A program made the position numbers and the translations under genes. Below are positions 17,863 to 27,199 of a stretch of DNA of 64,000 bases, in pieces (within the stretch, counting starts at the first letter, position 1; the number at the start of each line of letters is the position of its first letter). The DNA is from Sphingomonas palmae (lineage in GTDB: Bacteria; Pseudomonadota; Alphaproteobacteria; Sphingomonadales; Sphingomonadaceae): NCBI RefSeq assembly GCF_900109565.1, contig NZ_FNZZ01000001.1:620001-684000 (forward strand). Direction: 5' to 3'. The notes under the pieces are model-generated. The model saw only the letters and a program-made list of their open reading frames with translations. It was not told the DNA's origin and did no database searches.

Positions 17863-19266
17863 TCAGTCGCCGGTCAGAATGCGGTCGACCAGTTCCTTGA
17901 CGCTCGGCACGTAACCATTCGAGTAGAACGGATCGCGCTTGAAATTGTACGCGGCGTGCCCCGCGAACATCAAATTCTGCTCGACGTCGCCGCCGTGCGC
18001 GATCTCCTGCAGCGTCTTCTGGATGCAGAAGCTACGCGGGTCGGCAAGACGACCGGTCGAGTTGGTCTCGGTATCCGCCCAGCTCGAAAACAGGCACTGT
18101 GACAGGCAGCCCATGCAGTCGGCCTGATCCTTGCGGATTTCACTCTTCTCCAGCGGCGTCACGAACACCAACGTATTGTCGGGCGTCTTGAGCGCGTCGG
18201 TGAAGCCCTCGCCGAACCACTGCCGCGCGCGCAGCAGGTCGTTCCGCGTCACCCAGAAATTCTTGCCCTTCACCCCGACGTCGAGCTGAAAGACGTGATC
18301 GCCCGCTTCCTGCGTCGAGAAGGCGATCTGCCGCTCAGACCGCGCCTCAAGGCTGCGCAGGAACGGGTTGCGTACCGCAGAAGAATAGAAACCGGTCGGC
18401 GAGAAGCGGTGGAGCAGCACGTCGCCCTCCTCCACGGTCATCAGCCGCTGCTTCCAATCGTCGGGGATCGGGCTCTCACGCGTCAGAAGCGGGCGCGTGC
18501 CGTACTGGAATGCGATCTGGCCGAGTTCGGGATTGTCGATCCACTCGTTCCAGTCGCGCAGGTACCAGACACCGCCTGCCATCACGATCGGCGTGGTGTC
18601 GGGAATACCGCCCTCGCGCATCGTGTCGCGCAGCGCCTTGACGCGCGGATATGGGTCCTCGGGACGAAGCGGATCCTCGGCGTTCGACAGGCCGTTGTGC
18701 CCGCCCGCCAGCCAGGGATCTTCGTACACCACAGCGCCGAGCAGTTCGGACACCTTGGAGTACGCCCGCTTCCACAGCGCCCGGAACGCCCGGCCCGAGC
18801 TGACGATCGGCAGATAATTGACGTTGTACGACGCTGCGATCTCGGACAGCTTGTACGGCATGCCGGCGCCGCAGGTGACGCCCGCGACCATGCCGCGGGT
18901 CCGCTCAAGCACGCCCTGCAACACGCGCTGCGCGCCGCCCATCTCCCACAGCACGTTGATGTTGATCGCGCCCTTCCCGCCCGCGATCTCCCATGCGCGC
19001 TGAACCTGCTGCACCGCGCCCTCGATCGCGTAGGCGATCAGTTCCTCGTGCCGCTCGCGACGGGTCAATGCTCGGTAGACCTGCGGGATGATCTTGCCGT
19101 CGGGATCGTAGCTGTCGGCGTTGACCGCCGACACCGTGCCGATGCCGCCCGCCGCTGCCCAGGCACCAGCCGAGGCATGGTTGGTTGCAGCGACGCCTTT
19201 TCCGCCCTCCACCAACGGCCACACTTCGCGACCGGCATAGACGATGGGGTTCAGGCCCTTGAACAC
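17863..19266 (-). CDS. Nitronate monooxygenase-like flavoprotein with C-terminal Cys cluster
   Basis: 467 aa TIM-barrel FMN protein of the 2-nitropropane dioxygenase/FabK superfamily. Seen: TNHASAGAWAAAGGIGTVSA near the N-terminus, VAGVTCGAGMPY, a phosphate-binding segment around PIVMAGGVWYL and IAFQYGTRPLLT. It is longer than ordinary NMOs (about 320-350 aa). The C-terminal extension has Cys384, Cys387, Cys391 (CMGCLSQC) and Cys414 (RSFCIQ), a spacing suited to an Fe-S cluster, which would make it an electron-transfer oxidoreductase. The true substrate is unknown and the NMO name may mislead. It is a single gene with its own upstream region of 73 bases. Confidence 0.85.
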   Translation of the reverse strand: MFKGLNPIVYAGREVWPLVEGGKGVAATNHASAGAWAAAGGIGTVSAVNADSYDPDGKIIPQVYRALTRRERHEELIAYAIEGAVQQVQRAWEIAGGKGAININVLWEMGGAQRVLQGVLERTRGMVAGVTCGAGMPYKLSEIAASYNVNYLPIVSSGRAFRALWKRAYSKVSELLGAVVYEDPWLAGGHNGLSNAEDPLRPEDPYPRVKALRDTMREGGIPDTTPIVMAGGVWYLRDWNEWIDNPELGQIAFQYGTRPLLTRESPIPDDWKQRLMTVEEGDVLLHRFSPTGFYSSAVRNPFLRSLEARSERQIAFSTQEAGDHVFQLDVGVKGKNFWVTRNDLLRARQWFGEGFTDALKTPDNTLVFVTPLEKSEIRKDQADCMGCLSQCLFSSWADTETNSTGRLADPRSFCIQKTLQEIAHGGDVEQNLMFAGHAAYNFKRDPFYSNGYVPSVKELVDRILTGD

Positions 19267-19339
19267 GCTGCTGTCACTTCCCGACGTTGGTAATTAAGCC
19301 CGCTATAAACTAATGTCGCGACAAGGCGATAGCGTTGCG

Positions 19340-20488
19340 TCAGGCAAGCGCCCCCGGCCGCCCCATCGCCTCATTGTAGAGCGCGGCGTAGCGCGCGATC
19401 ATCGTGCCTTCGTCGTAGAGCGCGCGCGCCTTGATCTGGTTGGCGCGGCCGACGCGGGCGCGCAGGTCGGGATCGGCGGCGAGCGCCTGGATCGCGTCGC
19501 GCAGGCGGACCTCGCCGTGATGCTCGGTGATGAACGGCGCATTCTCCTGCGCCACCATCGCGCGCACGTCGCCGACCGGCGGCGCGACGATCGGCAGCCC
19601 CGCCGCCATCGCTTCTACCACGCTGATCGGAAACTGCTCGGACTTGGACGACAGCGCGAGCAGGTCAAAATGGCGCATGAAGCGATACGGCCGGTCGAGA
19701 AAGCCGGGCATCACCAGCCGGTCGTCGATCCCCATCGCAATCGCGGCCTGCTCAATCGCGGCCTTCTCCGGTCCCTCGCCGACAATCACCAGGCGAAACC
19801 GCGCCGACACGCCGCCGACCGCGCGGATGAGTTGGGGCAAGTCCTTGACCGCGCGCAAGCCCGCGACCGATCCGATCACCACTTCGTTGGCGCGGCGGAC
19901 AAAGCCGGGGATAGCCTTCGCGTCGGGATCCTTCGCGTACAGCCCTGTGGCGATCCCGTTCAGGATGCGGTGGACGCGCGCGCGCGGCTGCTTCCACGTC
20001 TCCAGCGCGATGCGCTCCAGGCTGGTCGAGGGCACCACCAGCGCGTGCGCCGCGCCGAGGGCGAGACGGCGGTAGATGTTGCGCTCGCGCTTCAGCCCGC
20101 CCGCCTCGTCGGCGTTGAAGCCGTCCTCGTGATGAACGAGCGGCGGCGCGCCTTTGGCGAACACCCGCCTAGCCATCACACCATCGATGGCACCCCAATT
20201 GTACGTCAGCACCAGATCGAACCCGCGCATGTAGCGCGCGATCGCCTCGTAACGCGCGACCGATGGCCGCCCGGTGAGCGGGGGCGCATTCTGCGCGATC
20301 TCGTACGCGATGCCGCGATCGATCCGCGCGCGGGCGCCCAGCGCGCCCGGCACCCCCGACACGATCGTGTGTCGTGCGCGGTCGCCGAATGCGTTCATCA
20401 ACCGGACCGCGCGCGCCTCCTTCCCGCCCAGATCGAAGGTCGAGTGAAGGTGCAGGATCGAGATCGGCCGCGTCATGCGGAATGGCAT
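19340..20488 (-). CDS. GT4-family glycosyltransferase
   Basis: About 382 aa with the GT-B fold. The N-terminal acceptor domain begins ISILHLHSTFDLGGKEARA. The C-terminal donor domain has GSVAGLRAVKDLPQLIRAV, VIVGEGPEKAAIEQAA and the EX7E motif in SEQFPISVVEAMAAGLPIVA. The start is uncertain: ATG at 20488, ATG at 20476 (MTRPISIL) and GTG at 20512 are all in frame. It is the last gene of a run with hydrolase, SDR and GH130 genes, about 28 bases after GH130, so it probably builds or modifies a glycan handled by the GH130 enzyme. Confidence 0.92.
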   Translation of the reverse strand: MPFRMTRPISILHLHSTFDLGGKEARAVRLMNAFGDRARHTIVSGVPGALGARARIDRGIAYEIAQNAPPLTGRPSVARYEAIARYMRGFDLVLTYNWGAIDGVMARRVFAKGAPPLVHHEDGFNADEAGGLKRERNIYRRLALGAAHALVVPSTSLERIALETWKQPRARVHRILNGIATGLYAKDPDAKAIPGFVRRANEVVIGSVAGLRAVKDLPQLIRAVGGVSARFRLVIVGEGPEKAAIEQAAIAMGIDDRLVMPGFLDRPYRFMRHFDLLALSSKSEQFPISVVEAMAAGLPIVAPPVGDVRAMVAQENAPFITEHHGEVRLRDAIQALAADPDLRARVGRANQIKARALYDEGTMIARYAALYNEAMGRPGALA

Positions 20489-20516
20489 AGCCGCCGACAC
20501 GCTAACGCGCACCTAC

Positions 20517-21674
20517 CTACGCGGGCGGAGACGCGCGCAGAGCGCCCTTGGGTATGTGCGTGATCCGGCAGGCGAGATCGGCCTCGCCGCTCGCCACGAT
20601 CCAATGGTCGCCGCCGTCGACGATGCCGGTCGTGAACACGACATTGTCGAGGTACATCTGCGCGGCGAGCGGCGCGGTCAGCGCGGGTGCCGGCTCCAGC
20701 AGCGGCGTGTGGCAGGTCGCAATCGTTTTGGACGGGTCGTCGAGGTCGAGCAGCGTCCAATAAGTGCGATAGATGCCGACGACGCCGCTCGGCTCGACGC
20801 CGTGCCACAGCGTCAGCCAGCCCTCCTGCCCCTCGACACTCGCGCGCACGGGCTGCGCGCCGCCGCCCATCCGCGCGGTCGCCACGGTCGCCGCGTGCGG
20901 GCGAATGCCGGGTTCGTCGTGCGGCTTCCAATGCAGGGCGTCGGGCGAGGTGGCGAGATTGATCGACGGCCCTGCACGCCACGGTGAGTCGGGCGGATAG
21001 GCGAAATACAGGTCGCCGAGCGGCCGTGTTTGCGCCCAGAACTTGCCGCCGATCTGCCCCTCGAAGACCAGCATGTCCTTATTCTGGTGATCGAGCACGA
21101 TCCCCTCGAGTCGCCAGTCGAGCGCATCGTCGCTGGTGTAGAGCGTGGTCGAATGCCGCTCCGGGCTGACCGAGCAGGTCGTCATGTAATAGCGCCCGTC
21201 GACCCGGCTGATCCGCGCATCCTCGACGCCGTAGCATTGGTACGGTCGTCGCGGCGCGATCGCGCGATCGTAGTGGATCGCCTCGATCCGCGTGCCTTCT
21301 GCATCCAGCTCGACCGGCAGCAACCACGACAGTGAGGTGAGCGCCATCACCTTCCACCCGCCACCGCGCATCATGAACTTGCGCGGGTCGCTGGTGTCGA
21401 CCAGCGCAAGCGGCCAGGCGTCAAGTTTGTACAAACCGTTTTCCCAACGGATCGCGTGGACGTGGTCATGCTGAATTGGCTGGCGCAGCGCCTCCGCCAC
21501 GCGCACCATCATCAGCAGATTGCCGTTCGACAGCCGCGTCATGCCGGGGTTGAACGCGCCGAGCACGTAGGTTTCGGCATCGATCCTGCCCGCGAGCGGC
21601 GAGCGCGACAGGTCGATGTCGCCGGGCGTGAGGATCAGCGCGTCGTGCGCGAAGGCCGGCGCTGGCTGCGTCAT
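20517..21674 (-). CDS. Glycoside hydrolase family 130 (mannoside phosphorylase-like)
   Basis: 385 aa five-bladed beta-propeller of the GH130 family, whose members phosphorolyse or hydrolyse beta-mannosides. Seen: AFNPGMTRLSNGNLLMMVRV, VDTSDPRKF with the likely catalytic Asp, YGVEDARISRVDGRYYMTTC and YLDNVVFTTGIVDGGD, each a typical GH130 segment. No signal peptide, so it acts in the cytosol. Lying 7 bases after the SDR gene and next to a GT4 gene, it could recycle a mannose-containing glycan, which is inference. Confidence 0.9.
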   Translation of the reverse strand: MTQPAPAFAHDALILTPGDIDLSRSPLAGRIDAETYVLGAFNPGMTRLSNGNLLMMVRVAEALRQPIQHDHVHAIRWENGLYKLDAWPLALVDTSDPRKFMMRGGGWKVMALTSLSWLLPVELDAEGTRIEAIHYDRAIAPRRPYQCYGVEDARISRVDGRYYMTTCSVSPERHSTTLYTSDDALDWRLEGIVLDHQNKDMLVFEGQIGGKFWAQTRPLGDLYFAYPPDSPWRAGPSINLATSPDALHWKPHDEPGIRPHAATVATARMGGGAQPVRASVEGQEGWLTLWHGVEPSGVVGIYRTYWTLLDLDDPSKTIATCHTPLLEPAPALTAPLAAQMYLDNVVFTTGIVDGGDHWIVASGEADLACRITHIPKGALRASPPA

Positions 21675-21681
21675 CGCTGCA

Positions 21682-22443
21682 TTACTCCCCGTCCTGCACG
21701 CGCGGGCTGATCGTCAGCCGCTGGATCACGGTGCGGCGCGGCTGGGTCAGCAGATAGTGAACACCGGCGGCGATATCCTCGGCGCGGAGCATCTTCTCCT
21801 CGCCGATCTGTTCGCGCTGTTCCTCGGGCGAAATGTCGGGTTGCTGCATGTCGGAGCCGGTCATGCCGGGCTCGACCAGTGCGACGCGAATACCCTTCGG
21901 TCCAAGTTCGCGCCGCAGCGCGACCGAGAAGCCCTGGATGCCTGCCTTGATCCCGGCGTAGACGGTCGAGTGCGGGCCGAGAACATAGGCGCTCATCGAT
22001 CCGACCAGCACGATGTCACCCTCCCCCATTGCAGCCGCCGCCTGATGCGCGAGCAGCAGGTAGTGCGTGAAGTTGAGCGAGATCGCGTGACGCAGCACCG
22101 GCTCGTCGAGCTCGGTCAATCCGGGCGCCCCAATCGCGGCGTTGGCAACGACCACGTCGTAACCGCCCAACGCATTGTGTGCGGCACCCAGGAACCGGCC
22201 GACATTGTCCGGCTCGGCGAGATCGAGCACCACGCCGTCGCCCGCGCCGACCTCGCGGATGCGCGAAAGCGCGTCGTCCAGATGCTCGGGCGTGTTCGCG
22301 CCGATAAAGACCTGCGCGCCCTCCGCGGCGAGCAGCACCGCGATCGCGCGACCAATTCCGGTCGAGCCGCCGCTGATAACCGCGCGTCTGCCTTTCAGCG
22401 GCAGCACGGCGGTATGCGCGTCGGCGATGTTCGTTTGCGTCAT
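21682..22443 (-). CDS. Short-chain dehydrogenase/reductase
   Basis: 253 aa classical SDR. The cofactor motif is SGGSTGIGRA, the NNAG-like motif is VVANAAIG, the catalytic Ser is in VLVGSMSAYV and the YxxxK is VYAGIKAG. The motif after beta-6 is VEPGMTGS. Substrate unknown. It lies between the alpha/beta hydrolase gene (39 bases upstream) and GH130 (7 bases downstream). Confidence 0.92.
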   Translation of the reverse strand: MTQTNIADAHTAVLPLKGRRAVISGGSTGIGRAIAVLLAAEGAQVFIGANTPEHLDDALSRIREVGAGDGVVLDLAEPDNVGRFLGAAHNALGGYDVVVANAAIGAPGLTELDEPVLRHAISLNFTHYLLLAHQAAAAMGEGDIVLVGSMSAYVLGPHSTVYAGIKAGIQGFSVALRRELGPKGIRVALVEPGMTGSDMQQPDISPEEQREQIGEEKMLRAEDIAAGVHYLLTQPRRTVIQRLTISPRVQDGE

Positions 22444-22482
22444 GGATCGTCCCGTCGGTTCAGCCGCGAGACGCCCGAGCGA

Positions 22483-23361
22483 TCAGCCGGGTTCCGCGAC
22501 CTCGCCGAGCAGTTGCCGAACCGCGGCGAGCGCCTGCGGCTCGGCAAGGGTGGGTACGTGGCCGACCCGCGGTACCGTCACCAACGTAGCCTTGGGCGGT
22601 GCCGCAATCATCCGCTCGGCAGTGGCGGCGGACAGCATGTCCGATCGTTCGCCGCGGACGACCAGCACCGGCACCTCCGACAGGGCAGCGTAGGCACGCC
22701 ACATATCCGGTCCCGCCTCGTTGCCCGGCAGCCGGAACGGCTCGGCGATGCGCGCATCATAATCGAGCACGATCCGACCGGCACTGCTCAAGCGATAGAC
22801 GCGCTTCGCCATCGCGAGCCAGTCCTCGATCCCCCAGTCGGGATAGACCGCCCCGCTCGATTCCTGCAGCGCGCGCGCGGCATGCATCCAGGTCGGATGG
22901 TTGCTCGACTTCCCCACGTAGCCGCGCACCCGTGCCAGGCCCGCCGCCTCAATCTCCGGCCCGATGTCGTTCAGCACCGCACCCGCGATCCGCTCGGGCA
23001 TCATGCCCGCGAGCAGCATCGCGACGATTCCGCCGAGCGAGGTGCCGACCGCGACGAAGCGCGTGATCCCGGCCGCCTCGACCAGCGCCGCCATGTCCTG
23101 CGCGTAGGTGAGCGGCACGTAGCTCATCGGGTCCTTGGCGTAGGCGCTCTCGCCGCGGCCGCGGAATTCGACCGCCAGCATGCGCCATTCGGGCGACAGT
23201 TGCTCTGCCAGATCGGCGAAGTCGCGCGCGTTGCGTGTCAGTCCGGGCATGCACAGGATCGCGGGTCTGTTCGCGTCGCCGCCGTAGTCGCGCGCGTGGA
23301 GCCGCAGCCCGTCGGCCGACCACCAGTAGAAGTCGTCGAACGCTGCCCGATTTCCCGTCAC
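22483..23361 (-). CDS. Alpha/beta hydrolase
   Basis: 292 aa from a GTG at 23361. The nucleophile elbow is VGTSLGG, the oxyanion region is CMPGLTRNARDFADLAEQL, the acid is near VVRGERSDMLS and the catalytic His is VGHVPTLAE. No signal peptide. The frame is open up to 23436, but an ATG at 23400 would abut the divergent selO start, so the GTG leaving 37 bases between them is preferred. It is first in the run hydrolase-SDR-GH130-GT4. Confidence 0.88.
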   Translation of the reverse strand: MTGNRAAFDDFYWWSADGLRLHARDYGGDANRPAILCMPGLTRNARDFADLAEQLSPEWRMLAVEFRGRGESAYAKDPMSYVPLTYAQDMAALVEAAGITRFVAVGTSLGGIVAMLLAGMMPERIAGAVLNDIGPEIEAAGLARVRGYVGKSSNHPTWMHAARALQESSGAVYPDWGIEDWLAMAKRVYRLSSAGRIVLDYDARIAEPFRLPGNEAGPDMWRAYAALSEVPVLVVRGERSDMLSAATAERMIAAPPKATLVTVPRVGHVPTLAEPQALAAVRQLLGEVAEPG

Positions 23362-23398
23362 GCTTGTACCCCGATCGCCTGCGCCCCCATATCGACGC

Positions 23399-24760
23399 AT
23401 GCCGATCGACCCGCAAGCGTACCGCCCCGAAACCACGATCCTGGCGCTCGGCGGCGGGTTTTACGACCCCGTGGAGGCCGCCGACTTCCCGCAGACGGTG
23501 CTGCGCTTCCGCAACGATCGCGCCGCGGACGAGGTCGGGCTGGCCGCGCTGAGCGACGAGGATTGGCTGGTGCACCTCGGCCGTTTCGAGGCGCTGCCCG
23601 GCACGCTACCCCAACCGCTCGCGCTCCGCTATCACGGTCACCAGTTCCGCACCTACAATCCCGAACTCGGCGACGGGCGCGGCTTCACCTTCGCGCAGCT
23701 TCGCGACCGGAGCGGCCGCTTGCTGGATCTCGGCACCAAGGGCTCGGGACAGACGCCGTGGAGCCGCTTCGGTGACGGTCGCCTGACGCTGAAAGGCGGC
23801 GTGCGCGAGGTGCTGGCGAGCGAGATGCTCGAAGCGCTCGGCGTGCCGACCTCGCGCAGTTTCTCGCTGATCGAGACCGGCGAGGCGCTGGAGCGCGGCG
23901 ACGAGCCGTCGCCGACGCGCTCGGCAGTGCTGGTGCGCCTCAGCCACGGTCACATCCGCATCGGCACCTTCCAGCGGCTCGCCTACCACCGCGACGAGCA
24001 GGGTTTGCGCGCGCTGACTGCTTACGTGCTGCGCAACCTGTACGGTGAGGACAGCGACGATCCTATCCGCCTGCTCGACCTTGTCGTCCAACGCACCGCG
24101 ACGCTCGCCGCTGGTTACATGGCAGCGGGGTTCGTCCACGGCGTGCTCAATTCGGACAACATCAACGTGACCGGCGAGAGTTTCGACTATGGCCCGTGGC
24201 GGTTCGCGCCCACGTGGGACCCGGCGATCGTCGCCGCCTATTTCGACCATGCCGGGCTCTACGCCTTCGGTCGCCAGCCCGAGGCGATTCACTGGGACGC
24301 GATGCAGCTCGCGGTCTCGCTGCGCCAGATCAGCGATGCCGACCCGCTGATCGCCGCGCTCGATCGTTTTCCCGATTATTATCAGCGTGCGGTCACCGCC
24401 GCGATCCTGTGGCGGCTCGGCCGCGCCCAGCGCGAGCACGAGCGCGACCGTGCATTGGTGCAGTCCGTCGAGCGCGCGCTGCGCAGCACCGGCGTCCCGA
24501 TCGAGCGCTTCTTCTTCGACGTGTTCGCGCAAGCACTGCCCGCGAGCTACGGCGCGGAGTGGGACGACGTGCGCGCTGCGCTCGACGGCTACGAACCCCG
24601 TCGCGCGCGCGATCACGCCTTCTGGACGGGCGAACCCTGCGCCATGCTGATCGACGAGGTCGAGGCGATCTGGGCCGCGATCGACCGCGACGACGACTGG
24701 TCACCGTTCCACGCCAAGGTGGCACACATCCGCCAAATGGGACAAGCGCTCAGCGACTGA
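23399..24760 (+). CDS. selO: Protein adenylyltransferase SelO (YdiU)
   Basis: Pseudokinase-fold enzyme that transfers AMP from ATP to Ser/Thr/Tyr of target proteins and is linked to oxidative-stress responses. 453 aa. Seen: ALGGGFYDPV, RYHGHQFRTYNPELGDGRG, LGTKGSGQTPWSRFGDGRLT, GVREVLASEMLEALGVPTSR and HGVLNSDNINVTGESFDYGP with the metal-binding Asn/Asp. It is shorter than E. coli YdiU (478 aa) and ends VAHIRQMGQALSD, with no C-terminal Cys pair. Divergent from the hydrolase gene. Confidence 0.93.
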   Translation: MPIDPQAYRPETTILALGGGFYDPVEAADFPQTVLRFRNDRAADEVGLAALSDEDWLVHLGRFEALPGTLPQPLALRYHGHQFRTYNPELGDGRGFTFAQLRDRSGRLLDLGTKGSGQTPWSRFGDGRLTLKGGVREVLASEMLEALGVPTSRSFSLIETGEALERGDEPSPTRSAVLVRLSHGHIRIGTFQRLAYHRDEQGLRALTAYVLRNLYGEDSDDPIRLLDLVVQRTATLAAGYMAAGFVHGVLNSDNINVTGESFDYGPWRFAPTWDPAIVAAYFDHAGLYAFGRQPEAIHWDAMQLAVSLRQISDADPLIAALDRFPDYYQRAVTAAILWRLGRAQREHERDRALVQSVERALRSTGVPIERFFFDVFAQALPASYGAEWDDVRAALDGYEPRRARDHAFWTGEPCAMLIDEVEAIWAAIDRDDDWSPFHAKVAHIRQMGQALSD

Positions 24761-24798
24761 CCCCTTTCGCTCGCCCGCCGTTGCGGTAAGGAACCGAA

Positions 24799-26208
24799 AT
24801 GGGTGAGTTGATCTCGTTTGAGCCCGCGACGGGTGCAGAACTGTGGCGCGGTGCGACGAGCGACGTCGATCTCGAGGTTGCTACCGCGCGCGACGGTTGG
24901 GTCGCCTGGGCGGCGCGTCCCGTCACCTTTCGTATCGAGACGATGCGCCGTTTCGCCAATGTCGTGCGCCAGCGCGCCGACGCCTTCGCCGACGTGATCG
25001 CGCGCGAAACGGGCAAGCCGCTGTGGGAGGCGAAGACTGAGGTCGATTCGGTCATCGCCAAGGTCGACATCTCAGTCAGCGCCTATGCCGAGCGCACGGC
25101 GCAACGCCGCATGGACGCGCCGATGGGCAGCCGCATGGCGCTCCGGCACAAGCCGCACGGTGTGCTGGCGGTGCTGGGGCCGTACAATTTCCCGGCGCAT
25201 CTGCCCAACGGCCACATCGTGCCGGCGCTGATCGCGGGCAACGCGGTGGTGTTCAAACCCTCGGAGAAGACGCCCGCGACCGGCGTGTTCCTGTGCGAGT
25301 GCATCCACGCGGCGGGCGTACCCGACGAATGCATGCGCGTCGTGATCGGTGGGCCCGATGAGGGGCGCAAGCTCGCCGCGCACGACGGGATCGACGGGCT
25401 GCTGTTCACCGGCTCGGCGCGCACCGGCCTCGCGCTCAACCGCGCGTTTGCCGAGAAACCGGAGAAGATCCTCGCGCTTGAGATGGGCGGCAACAACCCG
25501 ATCATCGTGTGGGATACGCCCGACCTAGCCGCCGCGGCGGTGCTGGTGGCGCAATCGGCGTTCACGACCGCGGGGCAGCGCTGCACCGCCGCGCGCCGGC
25601 TGATCGTGCAGGAAAGTCTGGCCGAGGAGTTCCTGGCCGAGCTCAACCGGCTGACCGGTCGCCTGATCGTCGGCCGCCCACACGACGATCCGCAGCCGTT
25701 CATGGGGCCGGTGATCGACAATGAGGCCGCCGACGGGCTGACCGAGAGCTTCCTCGCGCTGATGATGCGCGGCGGGCGCCCGATCCGCCACATGGCGCGC
25801 CCCGATCCCGAGCGGCCGCTGCTCACCCCCGGCATCATCGACGTGACCGACCTGCCCGACCGCCCCGACATCGAGCTGTTCGGACCTCTGCTGCAGGTAA
25901 TTCGCGTCGACGATTTCGACGCCGCGATCGCGGAGGCCAACAACACCCGCTACGGCTTGTCCGCCTCGCTCGTCAGCCAGACGCCGATCCTCTACGACCG
26001 CTTCTGGGCGGGCGCGCGCGCCGGGATCGTCAACTGGAACAAGCCGACCAACGGCGCGTCCTCGTCGGCGCCGTTCGGTGGCATCGGCTGGTCGGGCAAC
26101 CATCGGCCGAGCGCCTATTACGCGGCGGATTACTGCGCCTATCCCGTCGTCTCGAACGAGGCGGAGGCGGCGCGCGCGTCGATCGGCATCGGCTTGGCCG
26201 ACGCGTAG
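24799..26208 (+). CDS. astD: Succinylglutamate-semialdehyde dehydrogenase
   Basis: Aldehyde dehydrogenase oxidising N-succinylglutamate semialdehyde in the arginine succinyltransferase pathway. 469 aa. Seen: VLGPYNFPAHLPNGHIVPAL, FKPSEKTP, LFTGSARTG, LEMGGNNPIIVWD with the general base Glu, and FTTAGQRCTAARRLI with the catalytic Cys. Segment choice (PMGSRMALRHKPHGV) matches AstD rather than generic ALDHs. The other ast genes are not in the window, so it is an isolated member. Confidence 0.9.
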   Translation: MGELISFEPATGAELWRGATSDVDLEVATARDGWVAWAARPVTFRIETMRRFANVVRQRADAFADVIARETGKPLWEAKTEVDSVIAKVDISVSAYAERTAQRRMDAPMGSRMALRHKPHGVLAVLGPYNFPAHLPNGHIVPALIAGNAVVFKPSEKTPATGVFLCECIHAAGVPDECMRVVIGGPDEGRKLAAHDGIDGLLFTGSARTGLALNRAFAEKPEKILALEMGGNNPIIVWDTPDLAAAAVLVAQSAFTTAGQRCTAARRLIVQESLAEEFLAELNRLTGRLIVGRPHDDPQPFMGPVIDNEAADGLTESFLALMMRGGRPIRHMARPDPERPLLTPGIIDVTDLPDRPDIELFGPLLQVIRVDDFDAAIAEANNTRYGLSASLVSQTPILYDRFWAGARAGIVNWNKPTNGASSSAPFGGIGWSGNHRPSAYYAADYCAYPVVSNEAEAARASIGIGLADA

Positions 26209-26236
26209 AAGTACACAACCGGGGGGGACTGACAAC

Positions 26237-27187
26237 ATGGCTAGCGGGCTGGTCGCACTGCTCGACGATATCGCCGGGCTGACGCGGCTCGCCGCCGCCT
26301 CGCTCGACGACGTGGCGGGCGCCGCGGCGAAGGCGGGCACCAAGGCGGCGGGCGTGGTGGTCGACGACACCGCGGTCACCCCGCGCTACGTCGTCGGGCT
26401 CTCGCCCAAGCGCGAGCTGCCGATCATCGGCAAGATCGCGCTCGGCTCGATCCGCAACAAGCTGCTGTTCCTGCTGCCGGCTGCACTGATCCTCAGCGCG
26501 TTCGCGCCCTGGGCGATCACCCCGCTGCTGATGGTCGGTGGCCTCTACCTCTGCTTCGAGGGCGCGGAGAAGGTGATCGAGGCGGTGTCCGGCGGGCACG
26601 GCGAAGCGGAAGAAGCGACCACGACCGATCCCGTTGAGTTGGAGAACCAGAAAGTGTCGGGCGCGGTCCGCACCGACTTCATCCTATCGGCGGAGATCAT
26701 GGCGATTGCGCTCGGCGAGGTCAGCGATACGCCGATCGTGACGCAGGCGATTACGCTAATCCTCGTCGCGGTGGCGATCACCGCGGGCGTGTACGGCGTC
26801 GTCGCGCTGATCGTGAAGGCGGACGATGTCGGGCTTCACCTCGCCAGGCAGCGCTCGGGCGCGCTCCAGGCGATCGGGCGCGGGCTGGTGAAGGGTGTGC
26901 CCGTCATGATGCGCTGGCTCGCGGTGATCGGCACCGCGGCGATGATCTGGGTCGGCGGCGGCATCCTGCTGCACGGTGCGGAGGAGCTGGGTCTCGCCGT
27001 GCCGGCGCACGTCGTACACCACGCGTCGGAGGTTGCGGGCCGCGCGACTGGTGCACTCGGCGCGGCGGTCGCCTGGGTCGTCACCGCGGCGCTGTCGGGC
27101 GTGGTCGGCTTGATCGTCGGCGCAGTCGTCGCGCTGATCGTGCATCAAGTGCAGAAAGCGCGTGGCAAGCACGGCGCGGCGCACTGA
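26237..27187 (+). CDS. DUF808 (YedI-type) membrane protein
   Basis: 316 aa inner-membrane protein of unknown function. It begins with the family signature ASGLVALLDDIAGLTRLAAA and DDVAGAA, then VVDDTAVTPRYVVGL. Hydrophobic segments include FLLPAALILSAFAPWAI, ITLILVAVAITAGVYGVVAL and a final WVVTAALSGVVGLIVGAVVA. A run of seven G lies upstream of the ATG and acts as the ribosome-binding site. A hairpin follows. Confidence 0.92.
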   Translation: MASGLVALLDDIAGLTRLAAASLDDVAGAAAKAGTKAAGVVVDDTAVTPRYVVGLSPKRELPIIGKIALGSIRNKLLFLLPAALILSAFAPWAITPLLMVGGLYLCFEGAEKVIEAVSGGHGEAEEATTTDPVELENQKVSGAVRTDFILSAEIMAIALGEVSDTPIVTQAITLILVAVAITAGVYGVVALIVKADDVGLHLARQRSGALQAIGRGLVKGVPVMMRWLAVIGTAAMIWVGGGILLHGAEELGLAVPAHVVHHASEVAGRATGALGAAVAWVVTAALSGVVGLIVGAVVALIVHQVQKARGKHGAAH

Positions 27188-27199
27188 AACCTCGACTAC

